Part shown: positions 44,593 to 57,845 of the stretch, in pieces
Numbering within the stretch: the first letter of the stretch is position 1
Layout of the letters: each line of letters begins with the position of its first letter
Source: Tessaracoccus defluvii
Lineage (GTDB): Bacteria > Actinomycetota > Actinomycetes > Propionibacteriales > Propionibacteriaceae
Direction: 5' to 3'
DNA length: 64,000 nucleotides
Assembly: GCF_014489575.1 (NCBI RefSeq)
Contig: NZ_CP060789.1
Location: 3,782,001-3,846,000, forward strand
The notes under the pieces: generated by a model
Seen by the model: only the letters and a program-made list of their open reading frames with translations
What the model was told of the DNA's origin: nothing
Database searches by the model: none
Made by a program: the position numbers and the translations under genes

Positions 44593-44602
44593 CCGCACAG
44601 GG

Positions 44603-44640
44603 ACGGGAGGGGGCGACACACGTCGCCCCCTCCCGTGTTT
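44603..44640 (+). terminator. strong intrinsic terminator after the adhesin
   Basis: ACGGGAGGGGGCGAC pairs perfectly with GTCGCCCCCTCCCGT across a 4-nt loop and is followed by GTTTT. It separates the adhesin from ftsH. Confidence 0.85.
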
Positions 44641-44761
44641 TCCCCGGGCTCTCCGGCCCCGGCCGCGCATCACGGCGCGCGAGACCGCCTGCCCCGGTTG
44701 CTCCCGCTGGTAATCTTTCGGTGCGCTGAACCCTCGGCGACACGACGCAGATCGGACTGAC

Positions 44762-46791
<2,030 letters not shown>

Positions 46792-46792
<1 letters not shown>

Positions 46793-47358
46793 TGGCCGTC
46801 GACAGGCCGCGCGCCGCGGCAGCGGTCCGTGAGCTCCTTGCCGCCATCGGTGAGGACCCGGACCGCGACGGCCTCGACGAGACCCCGGAGCGGGTGGCCC
46901 GCGCCTGGGAGGAACTGATCGGCGGCTACGACCAGGACATCGAGGAGATCCTCGGCACGACCTTCGACATTGAGCACGACGAGTTGGTCCTCGTGAAGGA
47001 CATCCGACTCGTCAGCATGTGCGAGCACCACCTGCTCCCCTTCACCGGTGTCGCCCACATCGGCTACATCCCGTCCGAGGACGGGCGCGTCACCGGGCTG
47101 TCCAAGCTCGCCCGCCTCGTGGAGATGTACGGGCGTCGGCTCCAGGTCCAGGAGCGGCTGACCACGCAGATCGCAGAGGCCCTCGTGAAGCACCTGCACG
47201 CGCGCGGCGTGATCGTCGTGATCGAGGCCGAGCACACCTGCATGACGATGCGTGGCGTGCGCAAGCCCGGCAGCCGCACCGTGACGTCCGCGGTGCGCGG
47301 CCAGTTGCGGGATCCCGCCACCCGCGCGGAAGCGATGAGCCTCATCCTCGGCAGGTGA
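46792..47358 (+). CDS. folE: GTP cyclohydrolase I
   Basis: First step of folate synthesis: GTP to 7,8-dihydroneopterin triphosphate. A 188-residue enzyme with the zinc ligands in [12 protein letters not shown] and [16 protein letters not shown] (Cys, His, Cys). ATG 46792 overlaps the ftsH stop. The following folP starts 5 bp after its stop, so ftsH, folE, folP, folB, folK and DUF3180 appear as one operon. Confidence 0.95.
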
Positions 47359-47362
47359 CCCG

Positions 47363-48208
47363 GTGACCCTCATCATGGGGATCCTGAACGTCACCCCCGA
47401 CTCCTTCTCCGACGGCGGCGACTTCCTCCGCCACGACGTGGCCGTCGCGCACGCCCTGCGGATGCTCGCCGACGGGGCGGCCATCGTCGACGTGGGGGGC
47501 GAGAGCACCCGGCCCGGCGCGGAGCGGGTGGCCGCCGACGAGGAGGCGGCCCGTGTCGTCCCGGTCATCGCCGCCATCGCGGCCGCCGGTGGCACGGTCT
47601 CCGTCGACACCATGCGTGCCGAGGTGGCGCGACGGGCCGTCGCAGCGGGAGCCCGCATCGTCAACGACGTCTCCGGAGGACTCGCCGACCCCGACATGGT
47701 GGGCGTGGTCGCCGAGGCGGAGGCCGACTTCGTCATCATGCACTGGCGCGCCCACTCGGCCACGATGAGCGACGCCGCACACTACGGCGACGTGGTGGCG
47801 GACGTCCGCGACGAACTGCTCGCGCGGCGGGACGCTGCGCTGGCGGCCGGCATCCGGGCCGATCGGATCATCCTCGACCCCGGCCTCGGCTTCGCGAAGA
47901 CGTGGGACCACAACTGGGCCCTGCTGCGGAACCTCGACACCTTCACCGGCCTGGGGCATCGGCTGCTCGTCGGGGCCTCCCGCAAGGCCTTCCTCGGAGG
48001 CCTGCTCGGCGCCCGGGCGCCGCGTGACAGGGACGCCGCCACAGCCGCCGTCACATTCTGGGCCGCGCAGCACGGGGCCTGGGCCGTGCGCACGCACGAC
48101 ATCGTCGGCCAGGCCGATGCACTCGCCGTCGCAGGGCGGCTCCACGACGAACGGCCCCTCGCGCCGCTCCCGCCCCCACCGGGGGAGCGTGCCGGTGGGG
48201 TGCGCTAG
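47363..48208 (+). CDS. folP: dihydropteroate synthase
   Basis: Joins dihydropterin pyrophosphate with p-aminobenzoate; the target of sulfonamides. A 281-residue TIM barrel. Signature motifs are MGILNVTPDSFSDGG, VDVGGESTRPGA, VSVDTMRAEVARRA and LLVGASRKAFLGG. GTG start 5 bp after folE. The last residues (PLPPPPGERAGGVR) are a family-variable tail. Confidence 0.95.
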   Translation: MTLIMGILNVTPDSFSDGGDFLRHDVAVAHALRMLADGAAIVDVGGESTRPGAERVAADEEAARVVPVIAAIAAAGGTVSVDTMRAEVARRAVAAGARIVNDVSGGLADPDMVGVVAEAEADFVIMHWRAHSATMSDAAHYGDVVADVRDELLARRDAALAAGIRADRIILDPGLGFAKTWDHNWALLRNLDTFTGLGHRLLVGASRKAFLGGLLGARAPRDRDAATAAVTFWAAQHGAWAVRTHDIVGQADALAVAGRLHDERPLAPLPPPPGERAGGVR

Positions 48209-48236
48209 TCTCGGCCTATCCCGGAGGGAGCGACCC

Positions 48237-48593
48237 ATCGACCGCATCACACTGACCGGACTCACCGCGACCGGTTACCACGGCGTCTTCGAGCACGAGC
48301 GCAGGGAGGGCCAGGCGTTCGTCGTCGACGTGGAGCTCGAACTGCCGCTGGAGACCTCTTCCGACGACCTGGACGACACCGTGAGCTACGCCACCATCGC
48401 GGATGAGGTGGAGGCCGTGATCTGCGGTGAACCGCGCAATCTCATCGAGACCGTTGCCGGGGAGATTGCCGAGCGTTGCCTCCGCCATGGCAGAGTTGAG
48501 CGCGTCACGGTCACCGTGCACAAGCCGCACGCGCCCCTCACCCAGGCGTTCCAGGACGTTTCCGTCACCATCAGTAGGAGTAGACATGTCTAA
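48237..48593 (+). CDS. folB: dihydroneopterin aldolase, apparent ATC start
   Basis: Converts dihydroneopterin to 6-hydroxymethyl-dihydropterin. A 118-residue protein with RITLTGLTATGYHGVFEHER (active-site Glu and substrate loop) and a C-terminal KPHAPLTQAFQDVSV. Homologues begin (M)DRITLTGL; here that codon is ATC (48237), 7 nt after GGAGGGAG. In-frame GTG codons at 48189 and 48195 would add about 15 unrelated residues and lie upstream of that ribosome site. Either ATC is used or the true codon is ATG and one base is wrong. Overlaps folK by 8 bp. Confidence 0.88.
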   Translation: MDRITLTGLTATGYHGVFEHERREGQAFVVDVELELPLETSSDDLDDTVSYATIADEVEAVICGEPRNLIETVAGEIAERCLRHGRVERVTVTVHKPHAPLTQAFQDVSVTISRSRHV

Positions 48594-49145
48594 CGGACCC
48601 TTTGAGATCGACGTCGATACCCTCGGGAACCTGCGCCCCATCTCGAAGGTCGTGTTCTCGCTCGGCTCGAACCTCGGCGACTCGGCCACGATCCTCCAGG
48701 AGGCGGTCGACTACCTGGCCGACACCCCGACCTGATTCTGGTGGAGGTCTCGCCCGTCTATCAGACGACGCCCATCAGCGACATCGAGCAGCCCGACTTC
48801 CTGAACCTCGTCGTCGTCGCCGAGTCGACGCTGGAGCCCCTCACCATCCTGGACAGGGCGCTCGCGATCGAGGCGAACTTCGGCCGCACCCGCGAGGTCC
48901 CCCACGGTCCGCGGACCCTCGACATCGACGTGATCATGGTGGGCAAGCGGGTCTCCGAGGACGACATCGAGCTTCCCCACCCGCGGGCGCACGAGCGGGC
49001 GTTCGTGCTCGTCCCGTGGCACGACGTCGACCCGAACGGCGAACTCGCCGGCCACGGTCCCATCGCGGAACTGCTCGACGAGATCGACACCACGGTGGTG
49101 AGCCGCCGCGACGACGTCGTCATCAACGCGAACGTAGGGTTTTGA
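48586..49145 (+). CDS. folK: 2-amino-4-hydroxy-6-hydroxymethyldihydropteridine diphosphokinase (one frame break)
   Basis: Pyrophosphorylates hydroxymethyl-dihydropterin before FolP. Family motifs are VVFSLGSNLGDSATILQ, SPVYQTTPISDIEQPDFLN, GRTREVPHGPRTLDIDVIM and LPHPRAHERAFVLVPW. The frame breaks at CCCC (48725-48728); one added C joins DYLADTPD to LILVEVSPVYQ, giving about 186 residues. ATG 48586 with GTAGGAG upstream. About 20 residues precede the usual N-terminus. Continuous with DUF3180 downstream. Confidence 0.93.
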
Positions 49146-49630
49146 GCGACCGCCCGACCCTCGGGCTGACCACCGGCCGACAGGCAGCCATCTCGGTCAT
49201 CAGCGGCGCTGTGATCAGCGGGCTCGTGATCATGGCCTTCGAGGCCGTCGGGTCGTTCCCGCCGGTCGTTCCCTGGACGGTGGCCGCTCTGCTGGCGCTG
49301 CTGGCCGTCGCCGTCGCCGTCTACAGCCGGGTGCTGCGTAGACGGCTCAAGGAACACACCGTCCCCTCGCAGGAGTCGGTCACGGCCCTCGTCCTCGGCA
49401 AGACCATGGTGATGACCGGGGCCGTGTTCGCCGGCGCCTACGTGATCTACGTCATCCGCTACGCGCAGCTCATCGCGGCGCCGCTGCCCGCCCAGCGCGT
49501 CGTCAACGGGGCCGCCACCATCGTGGCCGCGCTGCTGCTCGCAGGCGCCGGCACACTGCTGGAGAGGGCCTGCGTCGTGGACGACGGCGACGACGACCAT
49601 GAGCAGGGAGGCTCGGCCTCCCCGGCCTGA
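49142..49630 (+). CDS. DUF3180 membrane protein
   Basis: A 162-residue protein with four transmembrane helices in two pairs (around AAISVISGAVISGLVIMAF, WTVAALLALLAVAVAVYS, MVMTGAVFAGAYVIYVI and GAATIVAALLLAGAGTLLE). A small actinobacterial family that regularly follows folK. TTG start overlapping the folK stop by 4 bp. Function unknown; an acidic tail (DDGDDDHEQGG) ends it. Confidence 0.82.
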   Translation: MSDRPTLGLTTGRQAAISVISGAVISGLVIMAFEAVGSFPPVVPWTVAALLALLAVAVAVYSRVLRRRLKEHTVPSQESVTALVLGKTMVMTGAVFAGAYVIYVIRYAQLIAAPLPAQRVVNGAATIVAALLLAGAGTLLERACVVDDGDDDHEQGGSASPA

Positions 49631-49703
49631 CGGGGCGAACTAACGCGCGACACGCCGACCCGCCGCCCGAAGTAGCGGTTGACATGGACCTAAACTGTGC
49701 GCC

Positions 49704-50315
49704 ATGGCTGGTAGACGTGCTGCACAGAAGTCAACGGAGCGCACCATCGCGCTCACGATCCTCGTGGTGGGGTCGATCGCTGCCGTGGCGTCCCTGCTCG
49801 GCAACGTGTGGTTCGTCCGCGCGGGCGTCCTCGTCGCCGTCGCCATGGCCTTCGCGGCCGTGGCGCTCGCCTGGCGAGAGCTGCGTCAGGAGCGTGACCA
49901 GCACGCGCTGGAGATGCGCCACGAGATGGCGCTGCGGGCCCAGCAGGCCGTGCGGCACCACGAGGAGTCCGTCGCGATGATCGGCCGCTTCAACGCGCGC
50001 GCCGAGAACCTGCAGGCGGTCATCGCCAAGCTGCGCTCGCAGGTGGGTTCCGCCCGCGCCGAGCTGAGCAGCATGCGCGGCAACGCCGTCTGGCTCCGCG
50101 CGGAGGTGGCTGAGCGTCAGGCCAGGATCGAGGCGCTCGAGGCGCGCATCGTCGAGCTCGAGGCCGAGGAGGCGACGGGCAACGTGGTCGCCCTTCCCCG
50201 TAACGCCATGGTCCCGAGCGTCGAGGACATCTGGGGCGAGGACGAGCACCCGACGATGATCGATCTCGCCAAGCTGAACCTGGACGGCATCCCGGAGCTG
50301 CGCCGTCACGCCTGA
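49704..50315 (+). CDS. membrane-anchored coiled-coil protein
   Basis: A 203-residue protein. Two N-terminal transmembrane helices (TIALTILVVGSIAAVASLLG and VLVAVAMAFAAVALAWREL) are followed by a long helix, likely coiled coil (VAERQARIEALEARIVELEA). The tail carries SVEDIWGEDEHPTMIDLAKL, as in several actinobacterial envelope proteins. Unknown function. ATG 49704. A perfect hairpin terminator lies 25 bp downstream. Confidence 0.65.
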   Translation: MAGRRAAQKSTERTIALTILVVGSIAAVASLLGNVWFVRAGVLVAVAMAFAAVALAWRELRQERDQHALEMRHEMALRAQQAVRHHEESVAMIGRFNARAENLQAVIAKLRSQVGSARAELSSMRGNAVWLRAEVAERQARIEALEARIVELEAEEATGNVVALPRNAMVPSVEDIWGEDEHPTMIDLAKLNLDGIPELRRHA

Positions 50316-50340
50316 GAGTCGTGCTCCCCTGGGAGCGTGC

Positions 50341-50373
50341 GAGGGGCCCGAGGTCGACGACCTCGGGCCCCTC
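50341..50373. terminator. bidirectional hairpin terminator
   Basis: GAGGGGCCCGAGGTCG pairs with its perfect inverted copy after a 1-2 nt loop, between two convergent genes. It likely serves both the coiled-coil gene (+) and the NuoD-like gene (-). Confidence 0.75.
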
Positions 50374-50387
50374 TGCGTTGCGGGAGG

Positions 50388-51490
50388 CTACTTGTCCGCG
50401 TCGCCGACCGTGTAGCCGAGGCTCGCGACGACGTCGGCGACCTGGTCCTCCCGGGCCCCCAGCAGCGCGGTGCCCAGCGCCGACAGGTTCGACGACGATG
50501 GCGTGCGCAGCGCGACCCGCCACGGGGTCTGCCCGCCCCGGGACACCATGAGGCAGCCGGCGATGCCCCAGGGGGCCTCGATCTCGGTCCGGTGCTCACC
50601 TTCCGGGACCTTGAGCCTGCGGGACAGCCGGGTGGAGACCTCTCCCGGCTGGGCCTCAGCCAGCGATGCGGCGGCCCGGATCATGTCGACGCTGCAGCCG
50701 AGCTCGTCGATCAGCACCTGGAAGCGGGCATGCGCGTCGCCTGCGGTGCGGGGCTGCACCGGGCGGAAGAGTCGTGGGTAGTCGCAGTAGCCGAGGGCCC
50801 GCCGGTCCAGGTCCAGGCCGGCCGCGCGCGCCACGGGGCCGGACAGGCCGAAGCCCAGGCAGGCGTCGCGGTCAAGGACGGCCAGGCCGCGGAAGCGGTC
50901 CCCGGCCTCCAGCGTCACCGACAGCTCGGCGGCGAGCCGGGCGACGTCGTCCAGGATCGGATCCAGAGCGTCCAGCCATCCGTCGGGAACGTCGGAGGCG
51001 AGCCCCCGACGCGGCCGAGCATGGGATGGATCCGGTTGCCCGCCCAGCCGAGAAGGTGCGTGCGGAGCGCGTCGACCACGCCCCATAACCTCGCTTCGGC
51101 CCCGCCTTCGAGCAGATAGGACAGGAAGGACAGATGGCTGTGGACGCGCGCGAGTTCCGCCAGAAGGGTGCGCAGCGTAGAGGCCCGCTCAGGGGCGCGC
51201 AACTTCATGGCATTCTCGACGGTCAAAGTGAGGCAGAGTTCGCCGCTGAATGCGGCGAGCCAATCGTGGCGATCTGCGAGCATGATCATGGCGCGGTAGT
51301 CGCGCACCTCGAACAATTTCTCGGCAGCCCGGTGGCCGAAACCGCCTCTGACGTCGGCCTCCGTGAGGAATCCGCTTTCCCGCGTGGCCTCGACCGTGAT
51401 CATTCCGACGCTGGTGGGATGTCGTTCGCCGAGCGATATCTGTCGATATCCGGGGAGGGATAAGCCGCCGATGCTCAGGTTGACGCTCAA
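50388..51490 (-). CDS. stand-alone NuoD-like (49-kDa subunit family) protein, one frame break
   Basis: About 367 residues after repair of a CCCCC run at 51003-51007 (one more C on the + strand joins MLGRVGG to LASDVPDGWLDALDP). The sequence follows the complex I 49-kDa/NuoD fold: LGERHPTSVGMITVEATRES matches GPQHPSTHG-type N-termini, GGFGHRAAEKLFEVRDYRAM matches the HIGYLHRGxEKLAE segment and ADRHDWLAAFSGELCLTLTV matches the DRLDY region. No other nuo genes are nearby, and the usual Ni-site cysteines are absent, as in all NuoD. TTG start, divergent from lsr2. Role outside complex I unknown. Confidence 0.75.
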
Positions 51491-51574
51491 GTCTTAGGCT
51501 CCCTTGGAATGAACCGGTCGTGGTTGTAGTGTTCCCTATCGTAGTCACCACCCAGTTACCATCAGGAGAACACC

Positions 51575-51889
51575 ATGGCACGCCAGATCCGCGTCTTTCT
51601 CACCGACGACATTGACGGCTCAGACGCCGACCGCACTGTCGAATTCTCGCTCGGCTCTGCTTCCTACTCGATCGATCTGAGCGACGCGAATGCCGCCAAG
51701 CTCGAGGAGGCGCTCGCCCCGTTCATCGCCAAGGCGCAGCGCGTCGGTCGCACGAGGAAGGCCGCAGCCCCCGGCCGCGGCGCCAACACGGCCGCCGTCC
51801 GCGTCTGGGCCAGGGAGAACGGCTTCGAGGTCTCCGACCGCGGTCGCGTCCCGGCCAACGTGCTCGAGGCATACAACGCCGCCCACTGA
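51575..51889 (+). CDS. lsr2: Lsr2 nucleoid-associated protein
   Basis: A 104-residue xenogeneic silencer that bridges AT-rich DNA. The N-terminal dimerisation domain reads [20 protein letters not shown] and the C-terminal DNA-binding domain has [20 protein letters not shown] with the RGR AT-hook-like motif ([18 protein letters not shown]). ATG preceded by AGGAGA. Divergent from the NuoD-like gene and 120 bp upstream of clpC. Confidence 0.95.
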   Translation: MARQIRVFLTDDIDGSDADRTVEFSLGSASYSIDLSDANAAKLEEALAPFIAKAQRVGRTRKAAAPGRGANTAAVRVWARENGFEVSDRGRVPANVLEAYNAAH

Positions 51890-51910
51890 GGCACCGCCGC
51901 GCAGCGCGCC

Positions 51911-51927
51911 GTTCGCGGTAGGTGAAC
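51911..51927 (+). promoter_or_regulatory. candidate ClgR operator upstream of clpC
   Basis: GTTCGC, five bases, GTGAAC is an inverted repeat with one mismatch, matching the GTTCGC-N5-GCGAAC form bound by ClgR, the activator of clp genes in actinobacteria. It lies about 85 bp upstream of the clpC start. Confidence 0.5.
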
Positions 51928-52009
51928 CGACGGATCAAACTATTCCCTTGGGCCGTTAGTAAGCTTGTAACGTCCCGTCCGGTCTCCCGGGCGGTAGGAG
52001 GGAAGTTTC

Positions 52010-54516
<2,507 letters not shown>

Positions 54517-54538
54517 CGGCAGACTGATCCGACGCACC

Positions 54539-54571
54539 TGAGGGGGCGGGCCGCTGCGGCCCGCCCCCTCA
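54539..54571 (+). terminator. hairpin terminator after clpC
   Basis: TGAGGGGGCGGGCCG, loop CTG, then CGGCCCGCCCCCTCA: a perfect 15-bp stem located 22 bp after the clpC stop. Confidence 0.8.
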
Positions 54572-54601
54572 CGCGTCGCCGGGGTCGCTACCGTTGGCCC
54601 C

Positions 54602-55291
54602 ATGTTCTCCAGGCTCCGCAGCCTCTATGGCCGCCTGCTCACGCCGGGGGCGCGGCTGCTGACGCGGCTCGGCGTGACGCCCAGCGCCGTCACCGTCCTC
54701 GGCACGGTGCTGGTCTGCGTCCTCGCGCTGACGCTCCTGCCCGCCGGCCGGCTCGCGTCCGGCTCGGCGCTCATCCTCCTCGCCCTGCTCGGCGACGGCC
54801 TCGACGGCACCATGGCCAGGCTGTCCGGGCGGGAGACGCGCTTCGGCGCGTTCCTCGACTCCACGCTCGACCGCGTCGCCGACGCCGCCATCTTCTGTGG
54901 GCTGGCGTGGTGGGCCTTCCCCGGGCGCCCCGCCGTCGCCGCCACCGCGCTGGCTGCGCTGGTGACCGGATTTCTCGTCTCCTACGCCCGGGCCCGGGCG
55001 GAGGCGGAGGGCTGGGACGCGTCCGTCGGCCTCTTCGAGCGCACCGATCGGCTCGTGGTGACGCTGGCCGCCGCCTTCGCCGTCGGTGTGGGGGCCCCGG
55101 ACGGCGTCCTGGTCGTCGCGCTCGGCATCGTCGCGGTGGGCAGCGCCGTCACCGTCGGGCAGCGGATCGGGGCGGCGCTCAGGGCCGCCAGGGCTCAGAC
55201 GGCCGCGGCGACCGCGGACGCGACGAGTGCGTCGGTGGCCAGCGTCGCCGCCGACACGACCCGCTCGAGGTCGACGCCCGAGTCGAGCTGA
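54602..55291 (+). CDS. CDP-alcohol phosphatidyltransferase (PgsA-like)
   Basis: A 229-residue membrane enzyme with the family signature DGLDGTMAR and GAFLDSTLDRVAD (D-G-x2-A-R-x8-G-x3-D-x3-D). Six hydrophobic segments. It transfers a phosphatidyl group from CDP-diacylglycerol to an alcohol such as inositol phosphate or glycerol phosphate; the actinobacterial context and size suit phosphatidylinositol phosphate synthase-like enzymes. The last 33 residues (Ala/Thr/Ser-rich) overlap the convergent TetR gene by 97 bp and look unlike the family, so an undetected frame error near the end is possible. ATG with no good ribosome site. Confidence 0.8.
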   Translation: MFSRLRSLYGRLLTPGARLLTRLGVTPSAVTVLGTVLVCVLALTLLPAGRLASGSALILLALLGDGLDGTMARLSGRETRFGAFLDSTLDRVADAAIFCGLAWWAFPGRPAVAATALAALVTGFLVSYARARAEAEGWDASVGLFERTDRLVVTLAAAFAVGVGAPDGVLVVALGIVAVGSAVTVGQRIGAALRAARAQTAAATADATSASVASVAADTTRSRSTPESS

Positions 55292-55794
55292 TCGAAGGCC
55301 GCCCGCAGCAGGCCCAGGGTCAGGAAGGCGTACAGCCGGGCGTCCTCGGCGTCGGGGACCAGCGCCGCCCAGGCGTCACCGACCCAGTCGCGCAGGATGC
55401 GGTGCGCGTGGTCGGCGACGGCGGCGGCCGCGGGGGAGGTGCCTGCCCCGGAGCGGCCTATCTCCATGAGCCAGCCGTGCCCCATGACCGAGGCCTGTTC
55501 GAGATTGACCCGGACCCACTCGACGAGCCGACGCTGCGGGTCGTCGATGTCCTGCAGCACCGTCGTGACGGCGTGGTCCCACCCCGGCAGGTACCGCTGG
55601 AGGACCATGCCGTGGAGGTCGTCGACGCTGTCCACGTACCGGTAGATCGAGTTGCGGGCTATGCCGGCGGCGGCGCTGACGGCGCCCGCCGTGAGCTTCT
55701 CCCCGTCGCGCAGCATGCGCTCGGCGGCGTCGACCAGCGCAGAGCGCACCTGCTCGCGGTGCTCCGCGACTGTCGGGGCGGCGATTCGAGGCAT
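55195..55794 (-). CDS. TetR-family transcriptional regulator
   Basis: A 199-residue regulator from ATG 55794 (MPRIAAPTVAEHREQVRSAL). The HTH is LTAGAVSAAAGIARNSIYRY, the next helix begins VDSVDDLHGMVLQRYLPGW. The C-terminal ligand domain is all-helical. Divergent from DUF2871-MFS, with two similar palindromes in the 86-bp gap, so it likely represses the exporter operon and itself. Confidence 0.88.
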   Translation of the reverse strand: MPRIAAPTVAEHREQVRSALVDAAERMLRDGEKLTAGAVSAAAGIARNSIYRYVDSVDDLHGMVLQRYLPGWDHAVTTVLQDIDDPQRRLVEWVRVNLEQASVMGHGWLMEIGRSGAGTSPAAAAVADHAHRILRDWVGDAWAALVPDAEDARLYAFLTLGLLRAAFDQLDSGVDLERVVSAATLATDALVASAVAAAV

Positions 55795-55820
55795 GTGGGC
55801 ATTCTTCCATGGAGTTTGAC

Positions 55821-55862
55821 GACAGGGTGTCTCCAACCTAGCATTGTTAGAGACAGTGTGTC
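55821..55862. promoter_or_regulatory. tandem operators for the divergent TetR regulator
   Basis: GACAGGGTGTC (55821-55831) and GACAGTGTGTC (55852-55862) are near-identical palindromes 31 bp apart, about three helical turns. They lie between the divergent tetR and DUF2871 starts. Confidence 0.55.
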
Positions 55863-55880
55863 CCCAAAGTTAGGATCGTC

Positions 55881-56327
55881 ATGGCCAAGGCACTCAAGAC
55901 CCAGTACTTTCTCGCGTCGGCGTACACCGCGCTCGGCCTGCTCAGCGGCCTGTTCTACCGGGAGTTCACGAAGTTCAACGGCCACCCGGGCGGCACGCAG
56001 CTGGCCGTGGTCCACACCCACTGGCTGACGCTCGGCGCCATCTGCGGGCTCCTGTTCCTCCTGCTGGAGAAGCAGTTCGAGCTGAGCGGGCTGCGCAAGC
56101 GGTGGACCGCGTTCCTCATCACCTTCAACGTGGGCGTCCTTCTGACCGGCATCATGATGATCGTCAAGGGCTGCCTCCAGGTGCTCGGCAACTCCTTCGC
56201 CGACTCCCCGATGATCGCCGGCATGTCGGGCCTCGGCCACATGAGCGTGACCGCGGGCTTCGTCCTCCTGCTCCTGATGCTCGGCACCCGGATCGGGTTC
56301 TTCGACAAGAAGAACGCGGATGCCTGA
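55881..56327 (+). CDS. DUF2871 membrane protein
   Basis: A 148-residue protein with four transmembrane helices. Landmarks include YTALGLLSGLFYREFTKFNG, VVHTHWLTLGAICGLLFLLL (His-rich helix start) and MSGLGHMSVTAGFVLLLLML. Three histidines near helix ends suggest a heme or metal site as in related small families; unproven. ATG 55881. It overlaps the MFS gene by 8 bp, so the two are one operon under the TetR regulator. Confidence 0.78.
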   Translation: MAKALKTQYFLASAYTALGLLSGLFYREFTKFNGHPGGTQLAVVHTHWLTLGAICGLLFLLLEKQFELSGLRKRWTAFLITFNVGVLLTGIMMIVKGCLQVLGNSFADSPMIAGMSGLGHMSVTAGFVLLLLMLGTRIGFFDKKNADA

Positions 56328-57839
56328 TACCCCCACCGTCGCGACGGGGAAGCCCGCCACCGTGCTGTCCGGCAGCCGCCGCTGGGTGGCGCTCGGCATC
56401 CTCGCCGTCTCGCTCGGCATCGTCGTGCTGGACGGCACCATCGTCGGCGTCTCGCTGCCGGTGATCATCCGCGACCTCGACATGTCGCTGACCAACGCCG
56501 AATGGGTCAACAGCCTCTACTCGGTCGTGTTCGCGGCGTTGCTGCTGACGGCGGGCCGCCTCGGCGACCGGCACGGGCGGCGCACGACGCTCATCGCAGG
56601 CATCGCCCTCTTCGCCCTCGGCAGCGTGCTGGCCGCGCTGTCCGGCGGAGCGGGGGCCCTCATCGCGGCGAGGGCCGTCCAGGGCGTCGGCGGAGCACTC
56701 ATCCTGCCCTCCACGCTGTCGACGGTGAACGCCACGTTCCGCGGCAAGGACCGCGCGGTCGCCTTCGGCGTCTGGGGGGCCGTCATGTCCGGCGCCGCGG
56801 CGCTCGGGCCGCTGCTCGGCGGGCTGCTGACCAAGTACGCCACCTGGAACTGGATCTTCTGGGTCAACGTGCCCATCGGCGCAGTGCTCATCGTGCTCAC
56901 CCTGATCTACGTCGACGACACCCGTGGCGACCGTGCCCTCGGGTTCGACGTCCTCGGCCCCGTCCTCGCTGCGGTCGGCTTCGGCGCGCTGGTGTTCGGA
57001 CTCATCGAGGGCGCGAACCTCGGCTGGTGGACCCCGGAGAACGAACTGGTCGTCGGGGGCTTCACGTGGGGCCTCGACGCGCCGGTCTCCCCGGTGCCCG
57101 TGGCCCTCGTCCTCGGTGCGGCGTTTGTCGCCTTGTTCGTGTGGCACGAGCGTCGCCTGCGCGGTGTCGGGATCCTCGACACGTCGCTGTTCAGCATCCC
57201 GAGCTTCGCGTGGGGCAACGTCACGGCGGGTCTCGTCGCCGTGGGCGAGTTCGCCCTGATCTTCGTGCTGCCGCTCTACCTCACGATCACGCTCGGTCTC
57301 GACACCCTCGGCGCCGGGCTCGTGCTGGTCACCATGGCGCTCGGCGCCTTCGTCGCAGGGGCCTCCGCCGGCACCTCGCCGCGGCGCTCGGCGCCGCCCG
57401 CGTCGTGATCCTCGGGCTGGCGCTCGAGGTAGTCGGCGTGGCTGCCACGGGCGTGCTGGTCGGCCTGCAGGCCGGCTCCTGGTGGGTCGCCGCCACGATG
57501 CTCGTCTACGGCGTCGGCGTGGGCCTCGCGTCGGCCCAGGTGACGTCCCTGGTGCTGGGCGACGTGCCCGTCGCGATGTCGGGAGCGGGCTCGGCCGTGC
57601 AGTCGACCGTGCGTCAGGTGGGGTCCGCGATCGGTGCCGCCATGGGCGGGACGGTGCTGGCCGTCGCGCTCGGCACCCACGTCCTGCAGCAGGCGACGCC
57701 GGACTCCATGGCACACGCGAGCGCCTGGGCCGTGTGGGCCGCGGCTGCCGTGCTCGCCGTGGGGCTGATCGCGGCGCTGCGCCTCAAGGCAACGGTGCGC
57801 CACGGCTCGGCCGCGGCGATGGAGCCCGAGGCCGCCTGA
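56320..57839 (+). CDS. MFS transporter, DHA2 (14-TM) drug efflux family (one frame break)
   Basis: About 506 residues and 14 helices once repaired. Motif A is GRLGDRHGRRTT and the DHA2 motif D1-like LDGTIVGVSLPVIIRDLDMS is present, with motif C as GAVMSGAAALGPLLGGLLT. The frame breaks at 57370-57372 (one C missing), joining VAGASAG to HLAAALGAARVVILGL. The start overlaps DUF2871 by 8 bp. It likely exports a toxic compound sensed by the TetR regulator. It is convergent with thiQ, with 6 bp between stops. Confidence 0.88.
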
Positions 57840-57845
57840 CGCCCG

